The notes under the pieces: generated by a model
Databases searched by the model: none
The model's input: only the letters and a program-made list of their open reading frames with translations
What the model was told of the DNA's origin: nothing
Made by a program: the position numbers and the translations under genes
Origin: Epiperipatus broadwayi
Lineage: Eukaryota > Onychophora > Udeonychophora > Euonychophora > Peripatidae
NCBI GenBank assembly: GCA_028023455.1
Contig: JAQFVV010006311.1
Location: 1,844,147-1,908,146 of the forward strand
Reading direction: 5' to 3'
DNA length: 64,000 nucleotides
In this document: positions 41,801 through 48,129 of the stretch, piece by piece
Position numbering within the stretch: the first letter of the stretch is position 1
Layout: each line of letters begins with the position of its first letter

Positions 41801-43340
41801 GAAAGACTGATATTTGAATGTAATATAATTGTAAACACGGCACTAGATAAAATAATTGCTTATTTAATCTTATTTAAAGTAATCTGAAATAATTAGGCAG
41901 ATATATAAAAATAAATATTTTATACATTATTAATTGTTAAACATTTTAGATTTTCAGGGCTTTGGAAGTCCCTTTACAAATGTACTACTTATCAGTTCCA
42001 GTTATCAATTAATTCACCTAATGAAGATTGTGTTAAATTAAAACAGTTCCTTTGTTTCATCCAAAAAAAATTACAATCATTAAATGTTCCTTGTCCTTTA
42101 AGATGTCAACCAATTCTTATTGAAGGTAAGAATTTAAATTGATTAATACTGTTAAAAAAAAACAACAACTTAATACTTGTGAAGATTTTTTTTTTTAGAA
42201 GACAGACATTTAATACATTTAATATGTTCATATTATATATAAAAATTTAAATACAATATAAGCTTCAATATTTAAATTTCCTATTTTAGTTATTACTGGC
42301 TGTTGTATCTGTTTAATAGAAACTTAAGTAAACTAGATATATTGCTAAGTGGGAAAAAATATTAACAGGCCATTTTCTATCTTAAAAAAAAGGATGGGGT
42401 TAGGTCCAATAGTAAAAATTAAGTCTTTTTTTCCTCCAAAAAAAAAACACAATAAATTTTACTATGATTTAATAGGGCTTTGCATTTAAGTGAAAATTTG
42501 CTTATACTGTATTTTAAAAATGTGGCAAGTTTATCCAATGATGGATTATTTCAGTGATATTTAATTTTTCATTTTTTCACCTTTCAATGCATTATAAGAA
42601 GTCAATAATTTATTCTTTGCCATTATATTATTACATTTATTTTTTTTTATAAAAAAAAAGAAAGAAAACGTTTCAGTTAATTTGTTCATATTATTATTAC
42701 TTTTCCAACTTTAATTTTTATTTAAATTTCTTATTAACACATGTTAAGTATTTTTTTTTAAATGCACTTTTTTTTTGGCTTATATAGATAATTGTATAAA
42801 TTATATTAATGAAGTTCATTTTGTAAATTAAATTAAATAGTTTAACATATTTTATTTTAATATTAGAAGGAGATAGGTTGTTTTTAGAAGGATATATTTC
42901 AAAGGCAATTCAAAATTGGTTGGACAATTTAGTTCTATTATTAAGAGGTAAAGAAAGTTTTATTTCATGAAAGATTGATTATTAACTTCAAAATTTTTTA
43001 TTACTTTATATCATTCATTTATTTTATTTTATTTTATTTTTAGTTTCTGCAGCTGATTCTCAAAAACAGTTGTGCAAATACCTTCATTCTATATTATACT
43101 GCCTTCTTTTGAAGTTTCAAGTTGCTGGTGTTCTCAGATTTATAGAATGGTTATTGTTTTGTGACCCTGGATATCATTGTGAAGTTAATCAAATCGAAAT
43201 TTCAGGTATTGCAAGAAGACCAATTAGAATTTTGGTCCAAACACTTGGAAGATTCATGGTTAATTATTTCAGTGATAAGGACTTATATATCTATTCTCCT
43301 GTTGGTTTCCAACCATTGACCAAAGAACCTTTACATTGTG
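7116..43340 (+). CDS. CPLANE1: CPLANE1-like gene, nine internal coding exons (partial at both ends)
   Basis: Exons at 7116-7241, 20089-20327, 29998-30104, 31515-31769, 36987-37169, 37271-38398, 41950-42125, 42867-42947 and 43044-43340 join into 864 codons without a stop. Every junction has GT-AG borders and matching phase. CPLANE1 (C5orf42, JBTS17) is a roughly 3,200-residue protein in vertebrates. It works with INTU, FUZ, WDPCP and RSG1 at the ciliary base to recruit intraflagellar transport proteins, and human mutations cause Joubert and oral-facial-digital syndromes. Residues 1 to about 330 correspond to the N-terminal WD-type beta-propeller. Strong blocks are LSSGNLFLW (7.1 kb), LGKCCQFSF-type (30.0 kb), VLAVAVNQK (31.6 kb), GCSIDLGP (37.1 kb) and LMRQRFSI (37.3 kb). 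The rest is helical and leucine-rich. About a quarter of the expected protein is present. The start codon and the C-terminal two thirds are missing from the window. Homology is judged from memory of the vertebrate protein, not from a search. Confidence 0.9.
7242..9689. other. start of CPLANE1 intron 1; nothing recognisable
   Basis: AT-rich intronic sequence. Short frames are chance. A slightly GC-richer patch near 8050-8150 (TTGGCGCCACTG) has no further support as a gene or repeat. Confidence 0.35.
9690..10045 (+). mobile_element. possible LTR-like promoter/poly(A) block
   Basis: A patch of higher GC (GGGGGACCCACC, GGAATCCCCGG) is followed by a purine run and the TATA-like TATATAAAC at about 9851, then AATAAA at about 9930. 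CTGGTAGCAGTAAG near 10031 could be a primer-binding site (TGG start). This order matches a retrotransposon LTR and leader, but no second LTR or target duplication was identified and no pol domain follows. Tentative. Confidence 0.25.
10646..10723. repeat. 39-bp tandem duplication
   Basis: Two adjacent units (10646-10684, 10685-10723) share GTTAATATTTAGCAGA, then GATGAAATACAGCAT, with three or four differences. Confidence 0.75.
11457..11572 (-). other. Penelope-type terminus motif CTGATGA...CGAAAC inside a closing stem
   Basis: Minus strand 11553-11524 reads CTGATGAA-GATTG-CATGGTA-CAGTC-GAAAC. GATTG and CAGTC can form a 5-bp helix, as in the conserved boxes of Penelope-like element termini and hammerhead motifs. 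Arms at 11457-11477 and 11552-11572 (AATATTGAATTTCAAAAATCT and its near complement) close the whole. The base expected before the cleavage site is G here and the U16.1 equivalent is missing, so this is not a canonical ribozyme. Confidence 0.4.
11716..11975. repeat. 65-bp tandem repeat, four copies
   Basis: Units start at 11716, 11781, 11846 and 11911, exactly 65 bp apart. Each runs TA.CTTGTAACCTATAAAATC, then ATCATCAC(T/C)TG(T/C)GAGTGAG, then ATATTTGAATTAA. The fourth is truncated. Units differ by about 10-20 percent by eye. Confidence 0.8.
12405..12700. repeat. degenerate tandem repeat with GGGTATGGATGC core
   Basis: Three units start near 12413, 12511 and 12597. The first two share (G)GGTATGGATGC.CAA.T.TGGGGCTT, the third only GGGTATGGCTT. 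T-rich tracts precede each. The 99-residue frame crossing this (12274-12573) is probably chance. Confidence 0.5.
13130..14891 (+). pseudogene. gag-like coiled-coil coding relic of an unidentified mobile element
   Basis: A strongly purine-rich, Glu/Lys/Arg-rich coding stretch is broken into several frames: 13187-13384, pieces at 13385-13790, 13793-14365 (190 residues) and 14376-14891 (171 residues). The second part holds LARQKESAALQYRYELLKGG, which resembles charged gag-like proteins of invertebrate LTR retroelements. An EEDPS(E/G)QR(V/M)R motif occurs twice (about 13644 and 13894). The last part contains three in-frame copies of RIENKTRWKLPAFELI, then VEIEAKLREEFR, at DNA spacings of 126 and 120 bp. 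Frame-preserving repeat spacing and the composition contrast with the flanks suggest that this was once translated. No protease or reverse transcriptase follows before 14.9 kb, so the family is unknown. The minus-strand frames across it are shadows. Confidence 0.45.
15360..16205 (+). pseudogene. RTE-like LINE reverse transcriptase, C-terminal fragment
   Basis: Starts at the catalytic motif FADDVVVFAN (15367), then EMLQEF, KYLGQIINTDG, IKLGWSAFGKNNLIL, VLLVLTYGSETLTL-type, GVTRDRK, REQTGVTDLIEKIKRRKWSW, GHVARRNDN, LNWIPRDCKGP and RPHVRWVDEIRK. This order is characteristic of RTE-clade LINE ends. Frameshifts and stops break it, and the 5' part is absent (5' truncation). A 119-bp exact duplication sits inside it. 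The 3' end at about 16200 runs into T- and C-rich sequence. Confidence 0.75.
15860..16097 (+). repeat. exact 119-bp tandem duplication inside the LINE
   Basis: The segment beginning TTGAAAAAATTAAAAGACGG and ending GGACCCAGAAA occurs at about 15860-15978 and again at 15979-16097, with no differences seen across the unit. The LINE around it is heavily decayed, so the duplication is much younger than the insertion, or is an assembly artefact. Confidence 0.85.
16210..20088. other. rest of CPLANE1 intron 1; no gene seen
   Basis: Very AT-rich with T- and A-runs. A GC-richer patch at 16500-16840 (GATCATATGGGTCTTGGAC, CCTTAGGGTTGGGATGAGGG) may be an old repeat that I could not assign. The short frame on the minus strand at 19087-19311 has no recognisable motif. 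Confidence 0.35.
20089..20327 (+). CDS. CPLANE1: CPLANE1 exon b: WD-repeat blade, residues 43-122
   Basis: The acceptor is TTTTCAG at 20082-20088 and the donor is AAT|GTAAGT at 20328, a near-consensus site. Two bases complete the codon begun in the previous exon, then 79 codons end in phase 0. The peptide has a beta strand (YFTLCVSDNAHHILAVT) followed by NQIFMWEL, the propeller W at the usual place, then SGCWFEVFSDDKILLPTN. The vertebrate block is LYLYVSGNGKRILLITPSG, CIFLWEYL and VGQWSQI. The upstream intron (7242-20088, 12.8 kb) holds most of the tandem repeats and the gag-like relic. Confidence 0.87.
20600..21770 (-). pseudogene. LINE reverse transcriptase relic (Jockey/CR1-like group)
   Basis: Minus strand, reading from 21770 down: GKQGYAFAPTMFSIFITMVF (RT motif, equivalent of KQGC.LAPTLFSI), YTDNCAIFAS (catalytic YADD equivalent, about 21480-21515), LNRFKL-type spacer, then SGCDGIESTIVKSQLHWIGH and MKQNEWCKT, the C-terminal segment that usually reads LRWAGHV.RM.D.R.PK. 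Many stops and frameshifts are present. An A/T run at 20563-20580 may mark the 3' tail. Confidence 0.55.
21771..24595. other. CPLANE1 intron 2 sequence without an assigned feature
   Basis: T-rich on this strand, with long weak minus-strand frames such as 23375-23590 and 24204-24404. These may be very old LINE coding sequence, but no motif is clear enough to call. A 43-bp imperfect tandem duplication lies at 21255-21340. The patch 22180-22290 resembles 41420-41495 weakly (TTCAGAAAT(C/T)C...CTA). Confidence 0.3.
24600..26700 (-). pseudogene. Jockey/CR1-like LINE, RT and C-terminal zinc finger
   Basis: Minus strand, from 26700 down: MLKLKSLPDSIHPGPLTIPK (RT finger, usual form LK....SPGPDGIP), broken QGSHLIALFFITNINSLL (usual PQGS.LGPLLF..YINDL) at about 26030-26085, a divergent DDLIIFLSSKKYLP, SICSKRIWNKRAVVISIRTL, and FCHKYEETIHHFLFQCPAF, the Cys/His knuckle that ends many non-LTR elements. 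A poly(A) on the minus strand (T and A runs at 24598-24628) marks the 3' end. Frameshifts and stops indicate an inactive copy. Confidence 0.65.
26701..27999. other. intronic sequence with a (TG)n microsatellite; no gene assigned
   Basis: A perfect (TG)13 run lies at 26851-26876. A 121-residue plus-strand frame at 27076-27441 is Phe/Lys-rich, matches nothing I know and follows the base composition, so it is not called as a gene. Confidence 0.35.
28000..28530 (+). mobile_element. possible LTR-like block with TATA box and poly(A) signal
   Basis: Compositionally distinct and richer in G/C than its surroundings from about 28020 to 28290. GATATAAAAAG at about 28062 is a good TATA box. AATAAA occurs at about 28433, and TGGTTACCAGTCATAG near 28510 could be a primer-binding site. 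No second copy was seen in the window. This may be a solo LTR or another old element. Confidence 0.25.
28531..29997. other. end of CPLANE1 intron 2; nothing recognisable
   Basis: AT-rich unique-looking intronic sequence up to the polypyrimidine tract of the exon at 29998. Confidence 0.4.
29998..30104 (+). CDS. CPLANE1: CPLANE1 exon c: residues 123-157
   Basis: This is a short exon hidden in a different frame from the local ATG-started ORF. The acceptor is CTTTTATTTTTTAG (AG at 29996-29997) and the donor is AAAG|GTCATC at 30105. The phase-0 start fits the preceding exon. The 35 codons read VLGKCCQFSFIFYYQCYL, then CITSVFFRWSTEDYIPE. This aligns with vertebrate ELFGDCCLCTFTFYSGECL and KLTFLAIRWHENVF: the CC pair, the FTF/FIFY strand and the RW pair are all kept. 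The donor has a weak +3 to +6 sequence, so one alternative end a few bases away cannot be excluded, but only this one restores the phase of the next exon. Confidence 0.85.
30105..31514. other. CPLANE1 intron 3; nothing recognisable
   Basis: AT-rich, with T-runs and no repeat structure or coding motif. Confidence 0.45.
31515..31769 (+). CDS. CPLANE1: CPLANE1 exon d: residues 158-242
   Basis: The acceptor AAAATTAG (AG at 31513-31514) is chosen over TTTTCCAG eight bases downstream because only the first keeps phase with exon c. The donor is ACAAG|GTCTGT at 31770. The peptide contains DFSVRWDMIKYPLEQL, then KGSLVCSYSYNGQVLAVAVNQK and ILFISVISKEIIVCDLKSCG. The vertebrate counterpart is GALISAFSRDGLTLAVTLNQK followed by QVLFINTLNF. 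The LAV.(L/V)NQK core is the strongest local identity. A TA microsatellite lies just inside the following intron. Confidence 0.9.
31770..33285. other. first part of CPLANE1 intron 4; nothing assigned
   Basis: A TA microsatellite is present at 31796-31812, with T-rich sequence from 32340 to 33010. Weak minus-strand frames (33015-33245) are Ile/Tyr/Phe-rich and compositional. Confidence 0.35.
33290..36300 (-). pseudogene. LINE, endonuclease end to RT C-terminus, interrupted by a DNA transposon
   Basis: Minus strand, from about 36300 down: PGVDINSDHNLVITKLSL (SDH motif of the AP-endonuclease), RGERYVRWDLGEME, KKTDLAKETLLKQECRKIE, then (after an 871-bp insertion) NLIFDRIRNVTWE, SKDILKRWKEYLQ, PIEFLKEMGEFTIKKIVGLY, CEEYMTISLL, GICFVDLEKA, KRGIR.GCCMSPVLFNIY, KCLQNMLNKLQKGCMEYGMK, an ECTVVWL..VDN segment (usual WSV.LYG.ETWT) and STLLDDIRDGKSYMELKSW at the 3' end. 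The order is that of an APE-type LINE of the RTE/L2-like sort common in invertebrates. Several frameshifts make it inactive. Confidence 0.75.
34926..35796. mobile_element. 871-bp non-autonomous TA-flanked TIR transposon
   Basis: Terminal inverted repeats CACCTGGGTCTCATTTTACG(CG) at 34926-34947 and its complement CACCAGGGTTTCTTTTTACG(CG) at 35775-35796 match at 19 of 22 positions. A TA dinucleotide lies directly outside both ends (34924-34925, 35797-35798), as expected for Tc1/mariner/pogo-type insertion at TA. No transposase frame is present inside. Removing the element and one TA rejoins the host LINE. Internal sequence is CG-dinucleotide-rich near both ends. Confidence 0.8.
36301..36986. 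other. end of CPLANE1 intron 4; nothing assigned
   Basis: AT-rich sequence with TA/TATG microsatellite-like stretches around 36420-36510. Confidence 0.4.
36987..37169 (+). CDS. CPLANE1: CPLANE1 exon e: WD-repeat blade, residues 243-303
   Basis: The acceptor is TTTTTTGTAG (AG at 36985-36986) and the donor is GTAAG|GTAAAT at 37170. It encodes YYWISDCQWSSDDVLLVCIT, then KQGLVCIFTRLGELL and GCSIDLGPSYFLSLHPV. This is the most highly conserved block seen: the vertebrate sequence has SYWVGDISWTHDSLFLVCML, then LTCLGELL and GCSIEFGPAEFIPLHPL. The 5.2-kb upstream intron contains a LINE with a nested DNA transposon. The downstream intron is only 101 bp. Confidence 0.93.
37271..38398 (+). CDS. CPLANE1: CPLANE1 large exon f: end of propeller and start of helical region, residues 304-679
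   Basis: This 1128-bp exon is by far the longest. The acceptor is AATTGCAG (37263-37270) and the donor is AAAAAA|GTAAGC at 38399; the stop at 38400-38402 is intronic. It opens with a Ser-rich stretch, then LMRQRFSIATHPYLP and DGYMITVM, matching vertebrate DPMRQRFSI and SDGYMVT. It continues through a low-complexity Ser/Asn/Phe linker (about residues 390-480). The second half is Leu-rich with probable helices, for example LLLKLFIQLMGMLYFD and LPFIFILIQGFINAI, corresponding to the helical part of CPLANE1. These hydrophobic stretches could be mistaken for membrane segments; buried solenoid helices are equally likely. Confidence 0.92.
38399..41540. other. most of CPLANE1 intron 6; homopolymer-rich
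   Basis: Contains a striking A/T block at about 39106-39157 (A12, T12, CAA, T14, A10). An imperfect 16-bp hairpin at about 38907-38961 (AGCAACCTTCTTCAA/TTGAAGAAGATTGCT) resembles the left half of Penelope-type termini, but no GAAAC box is intact. No coding sequence was found. Confidence 0.35.
41541..41823. repeat. near-perfect foldback (inverted repeat), arms about 127 bp
   Basis: The left arm, 41541 to about 41668, starts ATTACATTCAAATATCAGCC and ends ATCCTCTTATT. The right arm, about 41697-41823, is its complement with only a few mismatches. The spacer is about 28 bp. It lies 127 bp upstream of a CPLANE1 exon, so an RNA hairpin would form in the pre-mRNA near the acceptor at 41949. No target-site duplication was obvious. 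Confidence 0.85.
41950..42125 (+). CDS. CPLANE1: CPLANE1 exon g: residues 680-738
   Basis: The acceptor ACATTTTAG (AG at 41948-41949) is used rather than GATTTTCAG eight bases later, because only the first gives the one base needed to complete the split codon. The donor is GAAG|GTAAGA at 42126. It encodes FSGLWKSLYKCTTYQFQLS, then LKQFLCFIQKKLQSLNVP. The vertebrate counterpart is LIVLWRMLYKKTLWYQVQLN, then LLCHIQANLQSSGV; the LW..LYK core and the helix spacing agree. A near-perfect foldback repeat lies just upstream in the intron (41541-41823). Confidence 0.85.
42126..42866. other. CPLANE1 intron 7
   Basis: 741 bp, AT-rich, no repeat or coding feature seen. Confidence 0.5.
42867..42947 (+). 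CDS. CPLANE1: CPLANE1 exon h: residues 739-765
   Basis: This is an 81-bp exon too short for simple ORF detection. The acceptor is TTTTAATATTAG (AG at 42865-42866) and the donor is AGAG|GTAAAG at 42948. The peptide EGDRLFLEGYISKAIQNW, then LDNLVLLLR matches vertebrate INGEEYFLLGSYKESVQLW followed by KKALQE. This is the TPR-like segment of CPLANE1. Phase 1 is preserved on both sides. Confidence 0.85.
43044..43340 (+). CDS. CPLANE1: CPLANE1 exon i: residues 766-864, last exon seen in window
   Basis: The acceptor is a (TTTTA)n tract ending in TTTTTAG (AG at 43042-43043), after a 96-bp intron. The donor is TTGTG|GTAATT at 43341. It encodes LCKYLHSILYCLLLKFQVAG, a helix pair resembling the vertebrate TYFLQIRYYLSLLYCHL segment, and ends with ILVQTLGRFMVNYFSDK and a proline-bearing tail, matching VVQSMARFMAAYFTNQPL. 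The reading frame itself runs 15 bases further to a stop at 43355-43357, so a truncated terminal exon is possible. The conserved continuation expected from the family argues for splicing to an exon beyond the window. Confidence 0.85.
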
Positions 43341-43859
43341 GTAATTGTTATTCATAAGTTTGTTCTAGCAATAAATCATATGTATAATTTTACTTAAAAA
43401 TTATTACCTAGTTTAAAAAACTGAATCATTTTTATATGTGTCAAGGAGGGAGATTTAAAAAAAAAAAAATTATTTTAATTTTTATACAATCTGATTGAAA
43501 TTTTATAAATAATGTTCAACATAATTAATTTTTAGAATTATATAGTATATGAATTTAGGGACCATTAAAGCTAGTAATCTTTGTGGGTAAAATAGGCTAC
43601 ATGTACATTACATAATCACTTATTTTTTAATTGGAAACAATATTAATTTGAATGATCAATTTTCTGTAAATTGAAAGGACATCTATTATAATTTTTAAAA
43701 ATTTATGCCAAATAAATCTTAAAATAAATAATAGAACCTTCAACTTTATGAATCTTTTGACAGCAAAACTTTTTTTAGATCTTAAAAAGAAAAAAAAATT
43801 AAGTTATTTGATATAATTCCAAATTTCATCAAAAGTTGTGTAAAGATTGAATTTTTCTT
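43341..43859. other. start of CPLANE1 intron 9; nothing recognisable
   Basis: AT-rich sequence after the last donor site. The frame of the exon closes at 43355-43357. Confidence 0.4.
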
Positions 43860-44160
43860 TTGTTATTGTAATCATTGAATTATTAAATGATATATAGATG
43901 ATTATGTATATTTCATGATGTACAATAACATAGTACTGTGTGTTCTTATATATATAAAGTTGAAAGGAAAAATTGAAATAAATGCAAACAAATTTTTTTG
44001 TAGATATTTATTATATTATACTCGAATAACAGAAAAGAGTTTAATAATAATTTTGAATTTAAAAAGTATTATAAATTAAACATTTAAAAAGCCTATTTAA
44101 TATTTTATTTTGATTTTGATAATTAAAAAAGAAATCAAAAATTAAAAAAGAAATCTAAAG
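43860..44160 (+). repeat. dispersed repeat R1, copy without insertion
   Basis: Shares with 44990-45138 plus 45773-45890 the sequences ACAATAACATAGT, TATATATAAAGTTGAAAGGAAAA and TTTGTAGATATTT, and, after the insertion site of the other copy, the AT-rich ATTATAAAT(T/A)AA(A/T)CATTTAAAA and GATTTTGA(T/A)AATTAAAA segments. It serves as a natural empty site for the foldback element at 45155. Confidence 0.6.
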
Positions 44161-44989
44161 CAAACTTGTTTATGTTATAATAGATATACAGGTTATTATA
44201 AAATTTCCCTATCTATTTTTAATAAGATTCTATGACAACGTATAAAAGGTGGATTTAAAAGATCATTAGGAGGATTGCAACAATGTACAGCATAATTATT
44301 ATGAATTTATAACTCAAGACAAGGACTAAAAGTGTTGCTAAGGTCTCATTGGTAGATTTTGAATTCACATAGAAGCAAGGACCCGCTTTTTTGTGTTTCA
44401 TAGCCCATATTGTGTAAAAGATGGCATGTCTGAAGTTATCAAATTATAGAGATTGAATGCAACTGATGGAATGTCAACAGTTACCTGATTTATATCTTTT
44501 CAGAAGATTTTAACAAGGTAGTCTATTGTTTAGAATAGACATGCATATCAAGAGATTATATCAACTTGCTAAAGAATTACCTTGTGATTTTATACATATT
44601 CTGCTTTATCTATAGGCAGAGAAGCACAGACAAAGTTATTGTGTTGTATATATATATATAGAGTGCATATAGGAAACCTACTTTATGAACAGATATTAAT
44701 TGGTGTGTAAATTTAAAAAAAAATTTTTTTTATTGAAATGATATTTTAAATAACATCTACAGTTAAAATTTCTAAGTTACAAGTTTAAAAGTAAATAAAC
44801 TTTGCATGAATTGTTCATTTAAAAACAAGTCTGATTCTAGTTTATATTTTACTGTTGAAATTAAATAAAAAAAGCTTCAAAAATTTTTCTATACTGGAGA
44901 ACAAAAGAACTTGCTAGCAATATTTTTAAAGACATTTAAAATTAATTAAGAATAATCTGAAAAAAAAAACTTTTATGGAAACTTATAGA
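44161..44989. other. intron 9 sequence, unassigned
   Basis: Slightly less AT-rich between 44200 and 44700, with no recognisable motif. No coding frame of note. Confidence 0.35.
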
Positions 44990-45154
44990 AGAATCAATAT
45001 ATATATATATTGTAATTGGTTGGGTTACATGGTACACAATAACATAGTGTGGGTGTGCACAAATATATATAAAGTTGAAAGGAAAAGTAGAAATAGACAA
45101 ATTTTGTAGATATTTTTCTACCTTCCTGGAATAATAATAACTATAAAGGGTTAA

Positions 45155-45756
45155 TTATAAATTTTATTAAACGCTCACTATTATTTCAGTAATAGTTTTA
45201 ACAAGGCTGTAAACCTTAGCAATGAGCGTCTGAAAAAATCGTTACTAGGGACCTCTGTAGGTCTTTAAAACACATGCTTATGCTATGAAGAAAAGAGAGA
45301 AAGCGTAAGCATGTGTTTTAAAGACCTACAGAGGTCCCTAGTGACGATTTTTTCAGACGCTCATTGCTAAGGTTTACAGCCTTGTTAAAACTATTACTGA
45401 AATAATAGTGAGCGTTTAATAAAATTTATAATTACAACTTTAAATTATCATAATATATTTCTTACTATAAGATCTTTTCATTAACTCGTAGTAAATCGTA
45501 AGATTTCGCGAGTGTTAATGTATTATAAGAATTGTGGACTTAATTAGTGAAGTATTTAATAGCTTCACACTCTTAGATCAAAACACTTCTGCTTCACCTA
45601 TTTATATATAAAAGTAGGTCGAAGTAAAGAAGGGATTCTCTCTTTTCAGGGATTCTCTCTTTTCTTCATAGCATAAGCATGTGTTTTAAAGACCTACAGA
45701 GGTCCCTAGTGACGATTTTTTCAGACGCTCATTGCTAAGGTTTACAGCCTTGTTAA
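45155..45756. mobile_element. 602-bp foldback insertion with a 16-bp target-site duplication
   Basis: Begins with an almost perfect palindrome (arms 45153-45284 and 45302-45433, loop ATGAAGAAAAGAGAGAA). About 210 bp of unique sequence follow, then a third, direct copy of the arm including the loop complement (about 45645-45756). AACTATAAAGGGTTAA occurs immediately on both sides (45139-45154 and 45757-45772). The flanks join to give a continuous copy of dispersed repeat R1. No coding frame is present. The layout (inverted plus direct partial terminal copies, longish target duplication) recalls Penelope-like or template-switched retro-insertions, but the family is not identified. Confidence 0.75.
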
Positions 45757-45772
45757 AACTATAAAGGGTTAA

Positions 45773-46140
45773 ATATTTTTGGGTTTAAAATAAAATTTTA
45801 TTATAAATAAATATTTAAAAGATCTGATAAATATTTTTATTTAATTCTGATTTTGAAAATTAAAACAAGCATGCTTTATTTTTGAAATCTTTAATTAATG
45901 CTTGTATACATTTCTATTATCTATTTTAAAAAAATATTTCTATATCACACTTTGATAAAAAATTCAAAGTTGCTTTCAGAAGGGATTAAAATTCTTTTTA
46001 ATCAAGATAAAAACAGTTTTTAATTTAGTGTTTTTGTCATCTCAGATGACCATATAAAAAGAGTTGATGAAAAAAAAATAGTTTAGTGTGGCTAGTAGTT
46101 TTTAAAAAAATAGTTGTAATAATTTTTTTGAGAAGTTGAC
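45773..46140. other. remainder of repeat R1 and unassigned AT-rich sequence
   Basis: The first 120 bases continue R1. Beyond that, nothing is recognised. Confidence 0.4.
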
Positions 46141-46144
46141 AGCA

Positions 46145-46254
46145 ATTAGCTGGCCAGAATAACTAGCTGTAGAATTGGTTTTTCAGAGTTAGAGAGCTCA
46201 TTAGCTGGCCAGAATAACTAGCTGTAGAGTTGGTTTTTCAGAGTTAGAGAGCTC
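46145..46254. repeat. 55-bp tandem duplication
   Basis: ATTAGCTGGCCAGAATAACT through GAGTTAGAGAGCTC occurs at 46145-46199 and 46200-46254 with a single A/G difference. It starts a GC-richer patch to about 46560 of unknown origin, which the minus-strand frame 46303-46518 crosses; that frame has no known motif. Confidence 0.85.
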
Positions 46255-47089
46255 CTGTGAAGATCTAAAGGAAGGCAAAGGAGAGCAAGTCCATCAGCTA
46301 CTCTATAGTTCACTATAGAGGAGTTTTGATTCACTGAAGTCAGGATCAAATTCCAGTGTATCAATTAGCCTGCATAAATGTGTTCTAGAAGACAGTTTGC
46401 TTGCTTGAAGTAAATTCAGTCCTAGCCAGAAGGGAACTAAGAATGCCAACCATATCTGAATTATACTTTTCCCAATGTGATTATAAACCAATCTTACTAA
46501 AACCAGCCAGCTCACCAAGATAATTCCTTAGCTTGATGAAAAATTAGTTATACGAATGCTATTTCAGCTACATGTAGAGATTCACAGATAAATGTATATA
46601 CAATGGTGAGTGATGTTATATATAATGAGAGCTAAATTTTAAATAAGTTCTTTTAAGTAATTTCTTAATATGACATTTTTAAGAACAAGTAAATAATTTT
46701 ATTTAAGTTAAACATCTAAAAAAATGAAGATTTAATTCATGCATGCTGTTATATTTGTTTTTTGTTTTTTTTAAAGGAGAATACGTGAAAATATTTAAAA
46801 TCGATATTCTTAAATTTAAAGATGTTGATAATTAATTGATTAACATTCAAAAAGTGACCTGTTAAAGTAGACTTATAGGATCGTACTTTTTGTTTTTAAG
46901 GGAAAAGAACATTTAAAATCTAAGTTTAAAGATGTTATAATCAATCAATCAAATATTTGTTAAAGTAATCTGTCAAGACTGATTTTATTTTATTTATTTT
47001 TTTAAAAAAGAAAAGTTGCTAGAATATTATTAAAGATGTGTATAAAAAATCTTTTATTATGGACTATTAAAGAATTAAATAACATTATT

Positions 47090-47760
47090 TATATTTTTTT
47101 AATATATACTTTCAATATTGAATTTAATTGTGAAAATGTACATTTTAATAATTTTATTATCATGACAAGTTAAAATATATAATATAAAAGCCAATGTGCA
47201 CATACATTTCTGTATGCACAACATATATGTTAAATCAGTAATTAATTATATATTTTAAAATTAATTTCATTTATTATTTTGACAAGTTAAAATATATGAT
47301 ATGGATGTCAGTGTGCGTATGAAGATGTATGCACACACATAAATATGTTATTAAATATGTATAAAACTGAATTTCCCTAACAGATTATGACAATTCAAAT
47401 ATTTTATATTAAATAATAAATTATACCGCGCATCAGTACAATGATATTCATAACTTAGTATGAGGTATTTATATCATTTAATTTAAAGTGGTAATTATTT
47501 ATTGTATTTTATATGACAATTGAAATATAGTCATCAATTGTACTGTACATCTATGGGCAAATATCAATGCATGTCAGATAGACACATATATAAATTTTAA
47601 TCATTTATTCTATTATTTTATGACAATTCAAGTATGTTTAGAAATTATTGCCATATGTCTGTGTGCTGACTGGTTTTAAGTAAATCTATTAGAAGATATG
47701 TGTAAATCACAATGTAATAATTTGAATTTTGTATTGTACCATTTATTTATATATACGGTA
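47090..47760. repeat. degenerate satellite-like array, part 1
   Basis: Five diverged units of about 110-125 bp, each with a (TTATTTTAT)GACAA(G/T)T(T/C)(A/C)AA(A/T)TAT core near 47162, 47280, 47389, 47513 and 47622, and a GTGTGC/GCACAC segment after several of them. A related block resumes at 50230-50630. Confidence 0.45.
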
Positions 47761-48129
47761 CAAATTACTTTTTAATATTAGGTATTATAAAAAAAAAGAA
47801 AGAAGAGCGAACACGATCTTTATTTTTTTTTTGTAGCATAATGTTTTAAAGAAAAAAAAAACGTACAGTGAAAGTTTAATTTTTCTTTTTTTTTTTAGAA
47901 ATAAGTTAACTAAAATAAATTCAATGTTGGAAAGTGCATATTGAATCATTGATTCAAATAGTGAAAGGAAATTTCAAAAGGTGAAAGATTGCTATCAGAA
48001 ACAACTTTCTGATAGTAATTAAAAATGGCAGAAATTCTTAACGGAAAAACAGACTTTGTAATAAGAAAAGGAGACTAATGTAGAAGTTTATAAAGTAGAA
48101 CAAAGAAAAAAAAGAACGTGCGCAGAGCT

